Positions 1 through 9,611 of a DNA stretch of 64,000 nt are shown one piece after another. The first letter of the stretch is position 1. The number at the start of each line of letters is the position of its first letter. Made by a program: the position numbers and the translations under genes. Location of the stretch: assembly GCF_037975245.1 (NCBI RefSeq), contig NC_092567.1, positions 5,154,214 through 5,218,213 on the forward strand, in the 5' to 3' direction. The notes below the pieces were generated by a model. It was given only the letters and a program-made list of their open reading frames with translations, ran no database searches and was not told the DNA's origin. This stretch comes from Apostichopus japonicus. Lineage: Eukaryota; Echinodermata; Holothuroidea; Aspidochirotida; Stichopodidae.

Positions 1-599
1 TTTCCACGTTGAAGCAAGAAAGCGAGCAGTTAGCGACAGCACCAGCGTAAAACCAGATAAGTTTTAGTATTCCATTTATTGTAACCTTTGTCATGGCCAT
101 AGACAATAAGTTTAAGTTTTCTAAGTTCTAAATGTTCAGTGTATAGTACAGTGCACACTGTAACCTTACTATTGTTATTATTGTTTTTACCACCTGTGCT
201 GCATCTTGATGTACAGTGTTCAGAACCACCGTAACCAGTATGTTATGTAACTGCAAGTATGCTTATTTAAGAGTTAATATCTAAGAGTGTGGTCAAGTTG
301 ACATATTTTGTAATGTAGATACTTTTTATTGTTTTGTGCCATTGATACAGTAGCCTTATAACGTCCCCATTTCCCACGATTGGAGGATTGAAAATATACG
401 TAGTTCATGGTACATTTATTTGTGTTTTGTGTCTCTCATTGTAAACCTGTGTAGAACTGACTCAGCAGTTGTTTTGAATATCAGCATTGAACCATTCGGA
501 CATGGAGACAATTTTATCCTGTCTTGAAGCCTAGGCTCACTTGATTCACATATTGCTGACTCATTGTCCTAATTACCTTTACCGAAGGAAAGGAGGGGT
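1..599. other. No feature recognised
   Basis: AT-rich unique-looking sequence. No open frame, splice-flanked exon or terminal repeat could be supported on either strand. Confidence 0.5.
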
Positions 600-775
600 T
601 ACACTTAGATGCAACTTACAAGGCCTGGGAAGTGGGAAATGTCATTTCCAGCGATTTGGGAGGCATTTTCGGCCAAAATTTTTCTTGTACGCTTCGCGCC
701 AACTCATAGTTTGCCTACAGGCTTCGCCCTCCCTTGGCAATTACTGGCTACACGCCTGTTCGAATTTGTAAAGCA
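600..775 (+). repeat. Interspersed repeat family A (hAT-like), partial copy
   Basis: This copy contains the family core seen at 3204-3470, 4008-4125, 4708-4821, 9163-9325 and inside 62682-63688: a stretch reading 'ccatttccagcgatctggga', then 'cttgtacgcttcgcgccaac'. Fuller copies continue into 'gcgctccgcttagatagta' and end with 'tcctggatacgcgcctg'. Read in reverse, that end (CAGGCGCGTATCCAGGA) resembles hAT terminal inverted repeats. Short open frames across these copies are a property of the repeat, not genes. Confidence 0.75.
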
Positions 776-2002
776 AAGAGCAGATATAACATCATATCAA
801 TGAGCATTGAAATGCATGTTCCACGATGAACAGCCTCAAAAACTGTCAATGTGTGTAGTCAAAGGCGTAGGAGCCAGATAAATAATATAGAATAAAGATA
901 GAATAAAGTCACTTAAAATTGTGTACCAGACTAACTCTACTCTCTGTGACCCAATTAGGCTGGTTTCCACACTGTCTGAATAGCTACAATGACAAGGGTA
1001 GAACTGGGAGCACCACTAGACTTAACACATAATAGTAGTAATGATGAGATCGCGACATTTAAATCTGGGCACGTCTGCCTTCCAATCTCTCTGTCCATTT
1101 ATGGGCAGAGCATTACACTTATAAAACAATAACACAACTTATCTAGTCAATTACATCTCAACCAGTTCCCAGTACACAGAACGTGTAACTTATTACAGAG
1201 TACATCTTTTAACAACTAATTGTGGTTACCACAGCAGCGAGAGACATTTTGTCCAAAACCAATATCAACAGAGGTGAATTTAATCTTAATCAGTGCTGGA
1301 TAACACATAAAGTGGTGAATATAGAAAGAAAATACCTTAATGAATAATTAGATCATGTTACTCAAGCTCACTTAGGTGGCTCGCCAATTACGTACACATA
1401 TATTCAACGATAACATGGGCGCAGCCATCTTGTTTGTTATGAGAGGGCGCTCTATCGGAATATAGTACGAAAATACTTTATACACACTTAGTAATTCACC
1501 GTAAGGCACGCTTAGCCTAGACAATGAAACACACGAATAACACGATTCCCTCGAATACAACAATAACAAGGCATGTGAACTTATAATAACATATTTTTAA
1601 GAGTACAGAACTTACTAAGCCCTTGAAAATACTCAAAATGAACTTGAATACCATCGTGATGCATTCTCGAAACAATAAACCTAGGCCTTATACACAATAT
1701 CACGATAGGCTAACCCACGCTGAGAATAGGTCCACGTTGTACAAACTAAAATACAATTTGTGAGTCACAAACTCACTTATACGTCCCTATACTAACATGA
1801 GCAAAAGCTTAAATATAATATACATATAATTACCTCAATTACTTCTTAAAAAGCGACATCTTCAGCAATAAACTCTACATTTCTAAAGAGCGTAATATTT
1901 GTTTCATGTTCGTTGTAATGATAATGTGACAATGGGTACAGCAACGAACGCCGAAAGGGACAGATGTGCAACCAACACATGGCTCCCTGTGGGATGCACT
2001 AC
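776..2002. other. No gene recognised; AT-rich spacer
   Basis: No exon or intact mobile element was supported. Only short chance open frames are present. A 'ggcgtaggagcc' motif at about 865 resembles ends of hAT-like repeats seen elsewhere in the window. Confidence 0.45.
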
Positions 2003-2692
2003 ACTTATGTAGATGGAGAAAAAGCATACAGATCCATTTATGTCAAAACTCTCTTTTACAGTAGTAATATCGGCCAAGCTTAGAACTTTATTTAAATTAC
2101 CAAGGAGATAATTTTAAGCTATTCATTTTTCTTTCAGTAGGTGCCCGAAAAAAATGGGAAAACAATTGGGGGGGGGGGGGGCTGCAGCCCCCGCCTCCTA
2201 CGGGACCTACGCCTATGAGTGAAGTGTTCGGTTTCGATATACCTGATCTCGGAAATATCTGCTATTTTTCTGTTCCTTCAACGAAGTTTTGTAAAAGCCA
2301 TTATAACAGGTTTTAATATTTGTACACCAATAAATTAACTGTGTCGGAATTTTCGAAAATTTCCTCACCAACATTCTACATCATACTTTCCTCTACTCGT
2401 TCAATTTTGACCTGTCTGTTAGGGGTTGAAGGAGGTTTTTCTATATTGGTTGTCTATAGATTGAATTTTGTGCAACATTATGGGTATGTTTTGAAGTGAT
2501 TTTATTCACGAGAAAAGTGAATTTTCAAATTCTCAACAAGTAATGGGCTTAAAACCTTGAAAAGTGGCGCTTTCGGATATTGTGGGCCGTGACGTAGAAT
2601 AACCTACAAAAGCAATGATCCATAGGACATGCAATGAGGTCGAACATGATGTGTGACTGGTGACAATCTTCAAAAACAGGTGCGTATCCAGG
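2003..2692 (+). repeat. Direct repeat R1, copy 1
   Basis: This stretch is strongly similar to 3711-4640 in the same orientation. Shared blocks include 'tatgtcaaaactctctttta', 'tctgttaggggttgaagga', 'ttctatattggttgtc' and 'aggtcgaacatgatgtgtg'. Copy 2 carries about 400 extra bases (3790-4190) including family A. The block looks non-coding. A poly-G run and a 'cctacgcct' motif near 2172-2215 suggest a further hAT-like end nested inside. It is either a dispersed repeat or a local duplication. Confidence 0.8.
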
Positions 2693-2890
2693 GGGGGCGT
2701 TGGGGGCGCGCGCCCCCCGGGTAAGAAAAAGAGGAGAGAAAAAAAGAGAAGAAAAAAGGAAAAAAGGGGGAAAAAGAGGAGGAGGAGAGGAAGGAAGGGA
2801 AAAGAAAATGAAGAAAGAGAGAAAATGGAGAAAAGGAGGGAGTAAAGGAAAAACGCGAAGAATCGGGAAGAGAAAGAGGAACAGTGACAT
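2679..2890. repeat. hAT-like end followed by a polypurine tract
   Basis: It starts with 'caggtgcgtatccagg', the family A type terminus, inserted after 'cttcaaaaa' of repeat R1. From about 2725 to 2880 the + strand is almost only A and G. The lysine/arginine/glutamate-rich and proline/serine/leucine/phenylalanine-rich open frames here come from this bias and are not genes. A long purine strand can form triplex (H-DNA). Confidence 0.7.
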
Positions 2891-3203
2891 CATTACAGCG
2901 CTGAAGGGTAGCCAGTGACGGATCAATGATTTCGTAAAAGTGTGACTCACCCTACCCCTTACACCGACAACTCCATTTTTTGACGTTTCTATTTTTCTCT
3001 CTCACTAATGATCTATATATATACTATATATGGTCTATCATAACGCGTGTGTAGAATTGTGCTATGAAACCAACTGTGGCTGGTCTCGAACTCGACAGCG
3101 CCGTCGGGGAACATGACGATTTTTGGGATGGGGGCGACCGCCCGCCCCCCCCCCATTCAGCATTTTTTTAAATGATATCGCTAAGTAATTTCAAAATAGA
3201 AAG

Positions 3204-3470
3204 TGCTTAGATGCAACTTACAAGGCCTGGGAAGTGTCATTTCCAGCGATCTGGGAAACATTTTTGGCCAAAATTTGCTTGTACGCTTCGCGCTAACAAA
3301 TGGTCCTGGGTAGTGCCATTTCCAGCGATCTGGGAGGCATTTTCGGCCAAAATTTTATTGTACGCTTCGCGCCAACCTATGGTGGCGCTACGCTTAGATA
3401 ATTTGCCTACAGGCTTCGCCCCTCCCTTGACAAATTCCTCGCTACGCGCCTGTTTGAATTTGTAACGCAA
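3204..3470 (+). repeat. Interspersed repeat family A, copy with duplicated core
   Basis: The core 'tttccagcgatctgggaggc' plus 'cttgtacgcttcgcgc' appears twice in tandem (about 3238-3300 and 3317-3410), followed by the 'tttgcctacaggcttcgcc' block also seen at 709-731. Open frames on both strands here are shadows of the repeat. Confidence 0.75.
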
Positions 3471-3710
3471 ACAGCAGATATCACATCATATCAGTGAGCA
3501 TGAAAATGGCGTTCCAGGATGAAAAGCCTCAAAACTGTTCGACTTGCCTGAAAAAATAACCAAACATTTTGGCGCGCGCTCAACGTGTTAATGTCAATAT
3601 CATATAAGCAAGCCTCGGTTATTACATCGCATGCCATCATGTACCGTACGTTCCGTTAAAATTGCGCAGTATACCGCGGGATGCTAATGTAAACAACGAC
3701 ATGTCTCATG

Positions 3711-4640
3711 TAGATGTATAAAAAGCATGGAGGTCCAATTATGTCAAAACTCTCTTTTACATTAGTAATGGCGAATTAGGGGCTGCACCCCCGCCGCGCA
3801 GTGGCGGAGCGTCCATACGGTCACGGGGGCGGATGCCCCCCTGACGGACTCAAATGGACTGCTGGCGCCTTTTTCAGCTCTTTACCACTTTTTACTTATT
3901 CTAGATTATTGACTTTCATTGCGCTCTCATCTACTTATTGACATTTGTCACATTTTGTTGGTGTAATTTGGCGATGACACCTTATTCTTCGTTTATCTGC
4001 AAATTAGCCAGGCCCGGAAAGGGTCATTTCCGGCGATCTAGGGAGAATCTTTACTCAAAAATTTTCTGTACGCTACGCGCCAACCAGTGGTGGCGCTCCG
4101 CTTAGATAGTGTCGAAAGCGCCCCTACAGACCATTCTCGCCCCTCCTGACCAATACCCCTAGCTCCGCCACCGCCGCCGCGCCTCCTACGCCTATGTGTG
4201 TAGTGTTCGGTTTCGGAAATATCTGCTATTTTTTCATTTCCTTCAACCAAGTTTTATAATAGCCGTTATAAGAGGTTTTAATATGTGTACACCAATACAT
4301 TAACTGTGTCTGAAGTTTCGAAAATTTCTGACCAACATTCTGCATCACACTTCCCTCTACTCGTGCAATTTTGACCGGTCTGTTAGGGGTTGAAGGAAGT
4401 TTTTCTATATTGGTTGTCCATAGATGAAATTTTGTACAACATTATGGGTGTTTTGAAGTGAGTTTATTCACGAGAAATGTGAATTTTAAAATTCTGAACA
4501 AATATGGGGCTTAAAACCTTGAAAAGTGGGGCTGACGGGTATTGTGGGCCGCGACGTAGAATCACCTACAAAAGCAAAGACCCACAGGAGATGCGATCAG
4601 GTCGAACATGATGTGTGCCGGGTTGACAATCTTCAAAAAG
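3711..4640 (+). repeat. Direct repeat R1, copy 2 (with inserted family A)
   Basis: Second copy of the block at 2003-2692. Similarity resumes at 4189 with 'gcctatgtgtgtagtgttcgg' type sequence and runs to 'gacaatcttcaaaaa'. Positions 4008-4125 inside it are a family A fragment. The region from 3471 to 3710 shows no other recognisable feature. Confidence 0.8.
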
Positions 4641-4821
4641 GTTATGGATGGAAAAAAAAAACTATTAGGAAATACTTGGTTCTCAGGCAAAAAGTGTACA
4701 TCTGGTTGGTCATTTCAAGCTCGAGAAGTGCCGTTTCCGGTGATCTGGGGGGGTATCAAAATAAGAAATTTTCTTGTACGCTGCGCGCCAACCGATGGTG
4801 GCGCTCCGCTTAGATAGTAAT
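4635..4821 (+). repeat. Family A copy split by the P-like transposon (left part)
   Basis: Matches 9093-9278 closely, including 'aaaaaggttatggatgg', 'gtgtacatctggttg', 'tttccggtgatctgggg' and 'gcgctccgcttagatagtaa'. It stops at 4821, exactly where the 4.2-kb transposon begins, and resumes at 9044. Confidence 0.85.
4814..4821. repeat. Target-site duplication, left (ATAGTAAT)
   Basis: This 8-bp sequence is identical to 9044-9051 on the other side of the transposon. The undisturbed target is visible once at 9271-9278 in the neighbouring family A copy. Confidence 0.9.
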
Positions 4822-4852
4822 CAGAGCCGTATATAGAGAGAGTTTGGCCAAC
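4822..4852 (+). repeat. 31-bp terminal inverted repeat, left
   Basis: Starts CAGAGCCGTATATAGAG and ends TTTGGCCAAC. It is a perfect match to the reverse complement of 9013-9043. Confidence 0.9.
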
Positions 4853-5002
4853 CATGTAACCGATTTGGATTGGTCGAGAGGGAAAACGCCCACACAGGGT
4901 GGTAAAATAGGTCCACTTGAAAACTTTTTAGCAGGCGACACGCATACTCACAGTGTATAGACTATCGTTTGTGTACACGAAAAAGTACGAAATTATGAAA
5001 GA

Positions 5003-5096
5003 AATGGTGCTGGGGATGCTGCAATCGGTCAGAACATGGATATTGTTGTTTGATTTTCCGACTGACCATAAAAGAAGAGGAATTTTTTGGAAGTAG
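5003..5096 (+). pseudogene. THAP zinc-finger remnant of the transposase
   Basis: THAP domains are C2CH DNA-binding modules found at the N terminus of P-element and THAP9 transposases. One frame gives CWGCCNRSEHGY, resembling the C-x(2-4)-C-x-NR start of a THAP domain. After a one-base frame change the next segment reads FDFPTDHKRRGIFWK, matching the F-x-FP-x-D...R...W core. A stop follows. The two halves are in different frames, so this is a broken domain. The position just inside the left end fits a transposase N terminus. The match was made by eye. Confidence 0.45.
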
Positions 5097-7274
5097 AAAG
5101 AACAAGATGGATATCTAATGAAAAAAGTCTGTGTAGCCTAGGCCCATACTAGCCATATGCCCTAGTGTAATACGAGTAATGTACAAGCAATGCGAGAATT
5201 TTACGTTCAGACTGGTTTCTGTAATTACATGCATGGCTATTCTCTCTCGATTTACGATCCACAAATTCGATTTCATTATGCCAGCTCTTCTAATCATAGG
5301 CATGGCAGTTTCAGTCGCACATATAGTTATTCTAATTCCTAGTTATTGTATGCCTAGGCTATGCCTAGCCTAAAAAGTATCACTTTTAGTTTAATGTAAA
5401 AGGGTGGGCTAGCCTCTAGGCATCACGTAAAGCCCTAATCCTTAGTTAAGCCCGAAGCATAAGTTAAGCCTGGGCTTAGTTAGACCAGGACCATTCTTGC
5501 TATTACTACAACTGTTATAGCACATTACATAATATGGCACAGTGTAAGGCCCAATTAAACTAGGTCTATGGGAAACAAAGTAGCCTAGGCCTAAACTAGT
5601 TAGGCTAGGTCTATACTCATTGGCAACTTGTGGGTTGTGTACACATACAGGCCTAATTATATAGACCCTTTTAGTATGCCATAAACAAGTGCCCAAATGG
5701 TTAAATGATCTTGGTTTGTGTTAATTGTCAGCATTGGCCTAGCCTTTTTAGGCTAACATGAATTCAGCCTAATTTTTTCTTCTTCAAAAGTATAGCCTAG
5801 GCCTTGGTTTAATTTGGATGCAGTCAACTATCATTTATCAAAGTTGCATCAGTACCTCCTTATTCCCTTAATTGACACCCACATTGACGACTGAAGTTAA
5901 AAAAAATCTTTTTAAATTATCTTTAGACAGTAAATTTTAACTCCCTGAATTTCAGGACTTTTTTTACAAATCAAAGGTGACATGTGCTCTGAAGAAAAAC
6001 TCCTAACATAAAAAGCCACAGTTAGCAGACTGTGATAAAGACAAACCTGGTGAGTGACTACTAGACTGAAATCCAGTTCCTGCAACCACAGCAATAAAGT
6101 CTTTGTTTTAATCAATGCACTTGTGTGTTTGAAACTTTCAAATGGACACTCAATGGCAGTTGGTTAAGATATAAGGTTTTACCTTCATCATGGAGAGTTG
6201 AAGGGAATCTGCCTCATCATCTGAATAATGGACTCAAGGATAGCAACAAATCATGATTGGATAATGATTTTGAGCAAGTAAATATCTGGCAATTTGAAAG
6301 TTTGTATTATTTTTTTACATATTATTTAAGCTGTTTAGCTCACACACAAGCAAATGATCAAGTGACAACAACCGATGCAGTATATTTAAAGGTATTGAAG
6401 ACTTGCCCTAAACCGCATGCCGCGCTCTGAAAAAGTTTACTTTCCGTTGCTTGCAAGTGAAGTTTTTTTTGTGTCGCTACAAAATGCAGACGGTAATGAA
6501 ACCTGATACCTTGTTATCTTTTATCTAGACCTGAGATGTCCACGCTGCTATGTGCACTGTGTTGTGGGTATTGACCGTGATGTTTGTATTGACTGTACAC
6601 TAATGTCTATTTACAGATGGTAGCAAGCTGTGTGTGTATTTTCTGGGATCAATGGTGGTGTCTAACACTTCTGTTACACCGCATTCGAAACTAGGTCAGA
6701 TAACGGGCATGAGACGTTTCTTTGTGCGGGAGTCTCCACACCCTTTAAGGAGAAGAATTTATATCCCATTAATAGAGAAAGAATTATGTTTCAATTGGTA
6801 GCATGCAACTTTAAATTTTGCAAACATTAGATACAATCAAACAATAACAAGGTTCATTTACAAGGTAATCTACTGCCCTTTATTTCACATTAGTCTGTCA
6901 CAACAGAAGGTCACAGCTTTCAATAATTATTCAAACAAATTCCCTTGATGGGTGCTTCGTTAGATTCCTGCAATTTTCAAGTTTATCAATGTAATAAGTT
7001 CTGAATGTGGCAATGTGGAGAAGCTTTGGGATAATCTGTGGATAAGACTGCCAGACTATCAACAAGATTCCACATCCATGCAACTCCAACTGCTTCCTTC
7101 ACCTCCTTGCAGATGTACCACATGTCCAAAAAAAAGTCAGCATTGGTTAATGTAATTAAAATCTGGCTTCCTCCTGAGCTGGCAAACACACATGAATTGT
7201 CAAGTACAGAGGTCAGTGTGAAACCACTGAAAGATCTTCTCAGCTTTCAAGAAAACAAAGACTTGAAGCCAAAT

Positions 7275-7560
7275 TGACAGAGGCCACACTGTTACCATTC
7301 CACTCTCATAAGATGAAGGTATCACACACACTTCATTTTGCTTCTGCGATGCAGTGCCTGGTAGACTGTGAGGGTCACCCAATGGATGTTTTAACAACTG
7401 CCTGGTTTATAGAGCTCTGCAACAGATAATTCATCCTAATGTCTAGTCGTCATCCTGTCATGGCCTTGAGCAAGTTGAACCCACTTCAACACAAAGCAGC
7501 TATTGAATTCTTGTCTAGGTACTGTCAAATCCACATCACCATCATTGCTGGTTCCAGCTA
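7275..7560 (+). pseudogene. P/THAP9-type transposase central-region remnant
   Basis: One + frame reads LTEATLLPFHSHKMKVSHTL, then about 27 residues later TTAWFIELCNR, a stop codon, and FILMSSRHP. In THAP9-like transposases the equivalent region has LT...H...KM-x-V-x-LA-x-Q-x-LS followed by an ATA-x-FI...LF-x-LNSR-x-P pattern. The in-frame stop after CNR shows decay. It has the same orientation as the THAP trace 2.2 kb upstream, as expected for a split transposase gene. Introns between the two were not resolved. The call rests on pattern recognition only. Confidence 0.4.
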
Positions 7561-8994
7561 CGCTGACCATGATAAAAGAGTACAATGAGGGTTTTTTAAT
7601 TCACCCAACAGAGCTTGCATTCCAGTACCTTTGGGCAGCTGAAAAGATATTCAGAAATTGTTATATATGAGTGTGTTTGTATGCATGCATATGTGTGATT
7701 TTCTTGCTTTACAGAACAGCTCCATTTTGATAAGCTATGTAACGTGGAAACCTGCCAATCATATGTTTGAAATAGGACATTCTTAAATGGAAAGCTTAAC
7801 GACTTCTTGCCTTTTTATACATCACTGTTCAGGTAAGGCCAGTAAGGGCAGTATGAAGAATAAGTAACAATTAATAATTATCATTATGGCCATTTGCTGT
7901 CTGCATAATAACAAACTGAATGATGTCATCAGCCCTGTGCTCAGTTGACAACACTGACAAGTAGGCACACGATGTCAGTGTGATCCATGAAACCTTATTA
8001 AGGACATGACCTTATAGTATATATGTTAATGGAAAATACATAAGCTACAACATACACCAGTCTTCAGTTGTTGCAGGTTTTTTTTTTTCTCGACAGACCC
8101 ATTCAATCTGTTGCACCTACTATAGCCTAGTAATACATTCCTGAGAAATTAACACCACAATATCAGTCTTAGGTTTGCCCACAGACTCCCAACTATTGCT
8201 AACTCCTACACTCAAGTATAGTTTAGTTTAGTAGAAAAAAAGACCAGGAGAGACATTCAAGTCCCCATTAAGGACCCTAAGGCTATATGAGAGGAATAAA
8301 ACCGAGGCCATCAAATGTCATACCCAATTACAATGCTTAATGTACTCATCCAAAGTATTCTTAAACCCATTCACACTACTTGCAATTCAACCTTCTCAGG
8401 CAAACCATTCCATCCATTCACAACCCTTGTATAAGTTGTATTAGACTTTAGAGAAAAAGTTATGCCGAATATTAATCCTACTATGTAACTTCTGGAGTTT
8501 AATACAATGACCTCTGGTACAACTACTTTTTGGCAAACCTGAATAGATCAGTGAAGCATAAATTGTCATTTTATGTGTAGGCCTACTTAATTTAATTGAA
8601 GGATCTATTAATGTAGGCCTGATGCTATAGTTGTGCGTCTGTAATCTAGCCTAGCCAGGACTGTGATGTGTGCTTTTCGTTTGTATGACTAAAGTAGGAC
8701 TAGTAGTATGAGGCGTAAAATAAAACAAGTGTAATGACAGGTTTTCAGCTAGTTTTCTATGCATTTCAGGTGTGAAGATAAGCGTAAATGTCATTAACTA
8801 ACGCATACTCTAATTCATTACCTGATATCCATTTTGTTCCTCGTATGCCTGTCAAAATCTGACATTCTGAGTCGCTTCGTTTGTTCGCAACGAGCACAGT
8901 GTGCAAAGCTGCTATATATTGTGTGTGGTGTTTTTCGTGTTTCGCGCAACTGGTAACGACAACTGGACCTATTTTGATGCCCATGGTTTGCGTG

Positions 8995-9002
8995 TGACGT
9001 CA
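8995..9002. promoter_or_regulatory. Palindromic CRE-like site TGACGTCA
   Basis: A perfect cAMP-response-element palindrome lies 11 bp inside the right terminal repeat. It could serve a promoter within the transposon, but no transcript start is visible. An 8-bp match can also arise by chance. Confidence 0.3.
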
Positions 9003-9012
9003 CAAATCGCCA

Positions 9013-9043
9013 GTTGGCCAAACTCTCTCTATATACGGCTCTG
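9013..9043 (-). repeat. 31-bp terminal inverted repeat, right
   Basis: Exact reverse complement of 4822-4852. It is followed immediately by the 8-bp target duplication at 9044-9051. Confidence 0.9.
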
Positions 9044-9051
9044 ATAGTAAT
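9044..9051. repeat. Target-site duplication, right (ATAGTAAT)
   Basis: Identical to 4814-4821. It is followed by the rest of the interrupted family A copy, 'tcgcgccccccgggtttg'. Confidence 0.9.
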
Positions 9052-9330
9052 TCGCGCCCCCCGGGTTTGAAAATCCTGGATACGCGCCTGAAAAAGGTTA
9101 TGGATGGAAAAAACTTTTGGAAAATACTTGGTTCTCAGGCAAAAGTGTACATCTGGTTGCTCATTTTCAAGCCCGAGAAGTGCCATTTCCGGTGATCTGG
9201 GGGGTATCAAATTCAAAACCAGAAATTTTCTCGTACACTCCCCACCAACCGATGGTGGCGCTCCGCTTAGATAGTAATTCGCGCCCCCCGGGTTAGAAAA
9301 TCCTGGATACGCGCCTGGTATGCCTTCACA
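9052..9330 (+). repeat. Family A: right part of split copy plus a complete tandem copy
   Basis: Positions 9052-9092 complete the copy interrupted by the transposon, ending 'cctggatacgcgcctg'. From 9093 a second copy repeats the block seen at 4635-4821 and continues uninterrupted through 'atagtaattcgcgcccccc' to the terminal 'gatacgcgcctg' at about 9318. It therefore shows the transposon's empty target site. Confidence 0.85.
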
Positions 9331-9540
9331 ATTTGCCCCTTCCTTGGCAAATTCCACAATTTGTTACTAAATATCACCAAAGAAACGTCAGAGACTTTCA
9401 CCGAAAGTAGTTTTTACTTTTTCAAAATGAATTAGCTAGACGGACTGCATCCGTAATGAAATTTGGTTTGCCGATAAAAAAGGAAATCAGGGCTGTAGCA
9501 ACCTGTTACTATATATACATTTATACATCTAATTATAGGC

Positions 9541-9560
9541 CTATATATATATATATATAC

Positions 9561-9606
<46 letters not shown>
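9541..9606. repeat. (TA)n microsatellite
   Basis: Nearly pure TA dinucleotide repeat with a short interruption near 9560-9570. Confidence 0.95.

Positions 9607-9611
<5 letters not shown>

Larger units (their letters stand above)
4822..9043 (+). mobile_element. P-element/THAP9-like DNA transposon, 4222 bp, transposase decayed
   Basis: The first 31 bases (4822-4852, starting CAGAGCCGTATATAGAG) are the exact reverse complement of 9013-9043, and both ends are flanked by the 8-bp duplication ATAGTAAT. Both P and hAT superfamilies make 8-bp duplications. P is preferred because two + strand traces look like P/THAP9 transposase: a THAP zinc-finger remnant at 5017-5096 and a central-domain remnant at 7278-7485. 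Both are broken by frameshifts or stops, so the copy should not be autonomous. The interior is otherwise AT-rich, with many 'taggcctag'-type motifs at 5130-5830 and no other supported gene. Perfect ends with a ruined coding region suggest fairly recent mobilisation in trans. A hAT origin remains possible. Confidence 0.85.

Noticed and set aside
2549-2950. 133-codon minus frame and two lysine/arginine-rich + frames
   Set aside because: They cross a polypurine tract and repeat ends. Composition, not coding, explains them.
862-4204. 'tgtgtagt' at 854-861 and 4197-4204 as a possible 8-bp duplication around a 3.3-kb element
   Set aside because: The interval contains other repeats and a second, different right flank at 2216. 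The match may come from duplication of repeat R1.
8822-8865. Minus-strand ATG exon (MSDFDRHTRNKMDI) with a GTAATG donor inside the P-like transposon
   Set aside because: Attractive position near a CRE-like site, but opposite to the transposase traces and without any downstream exon in support.
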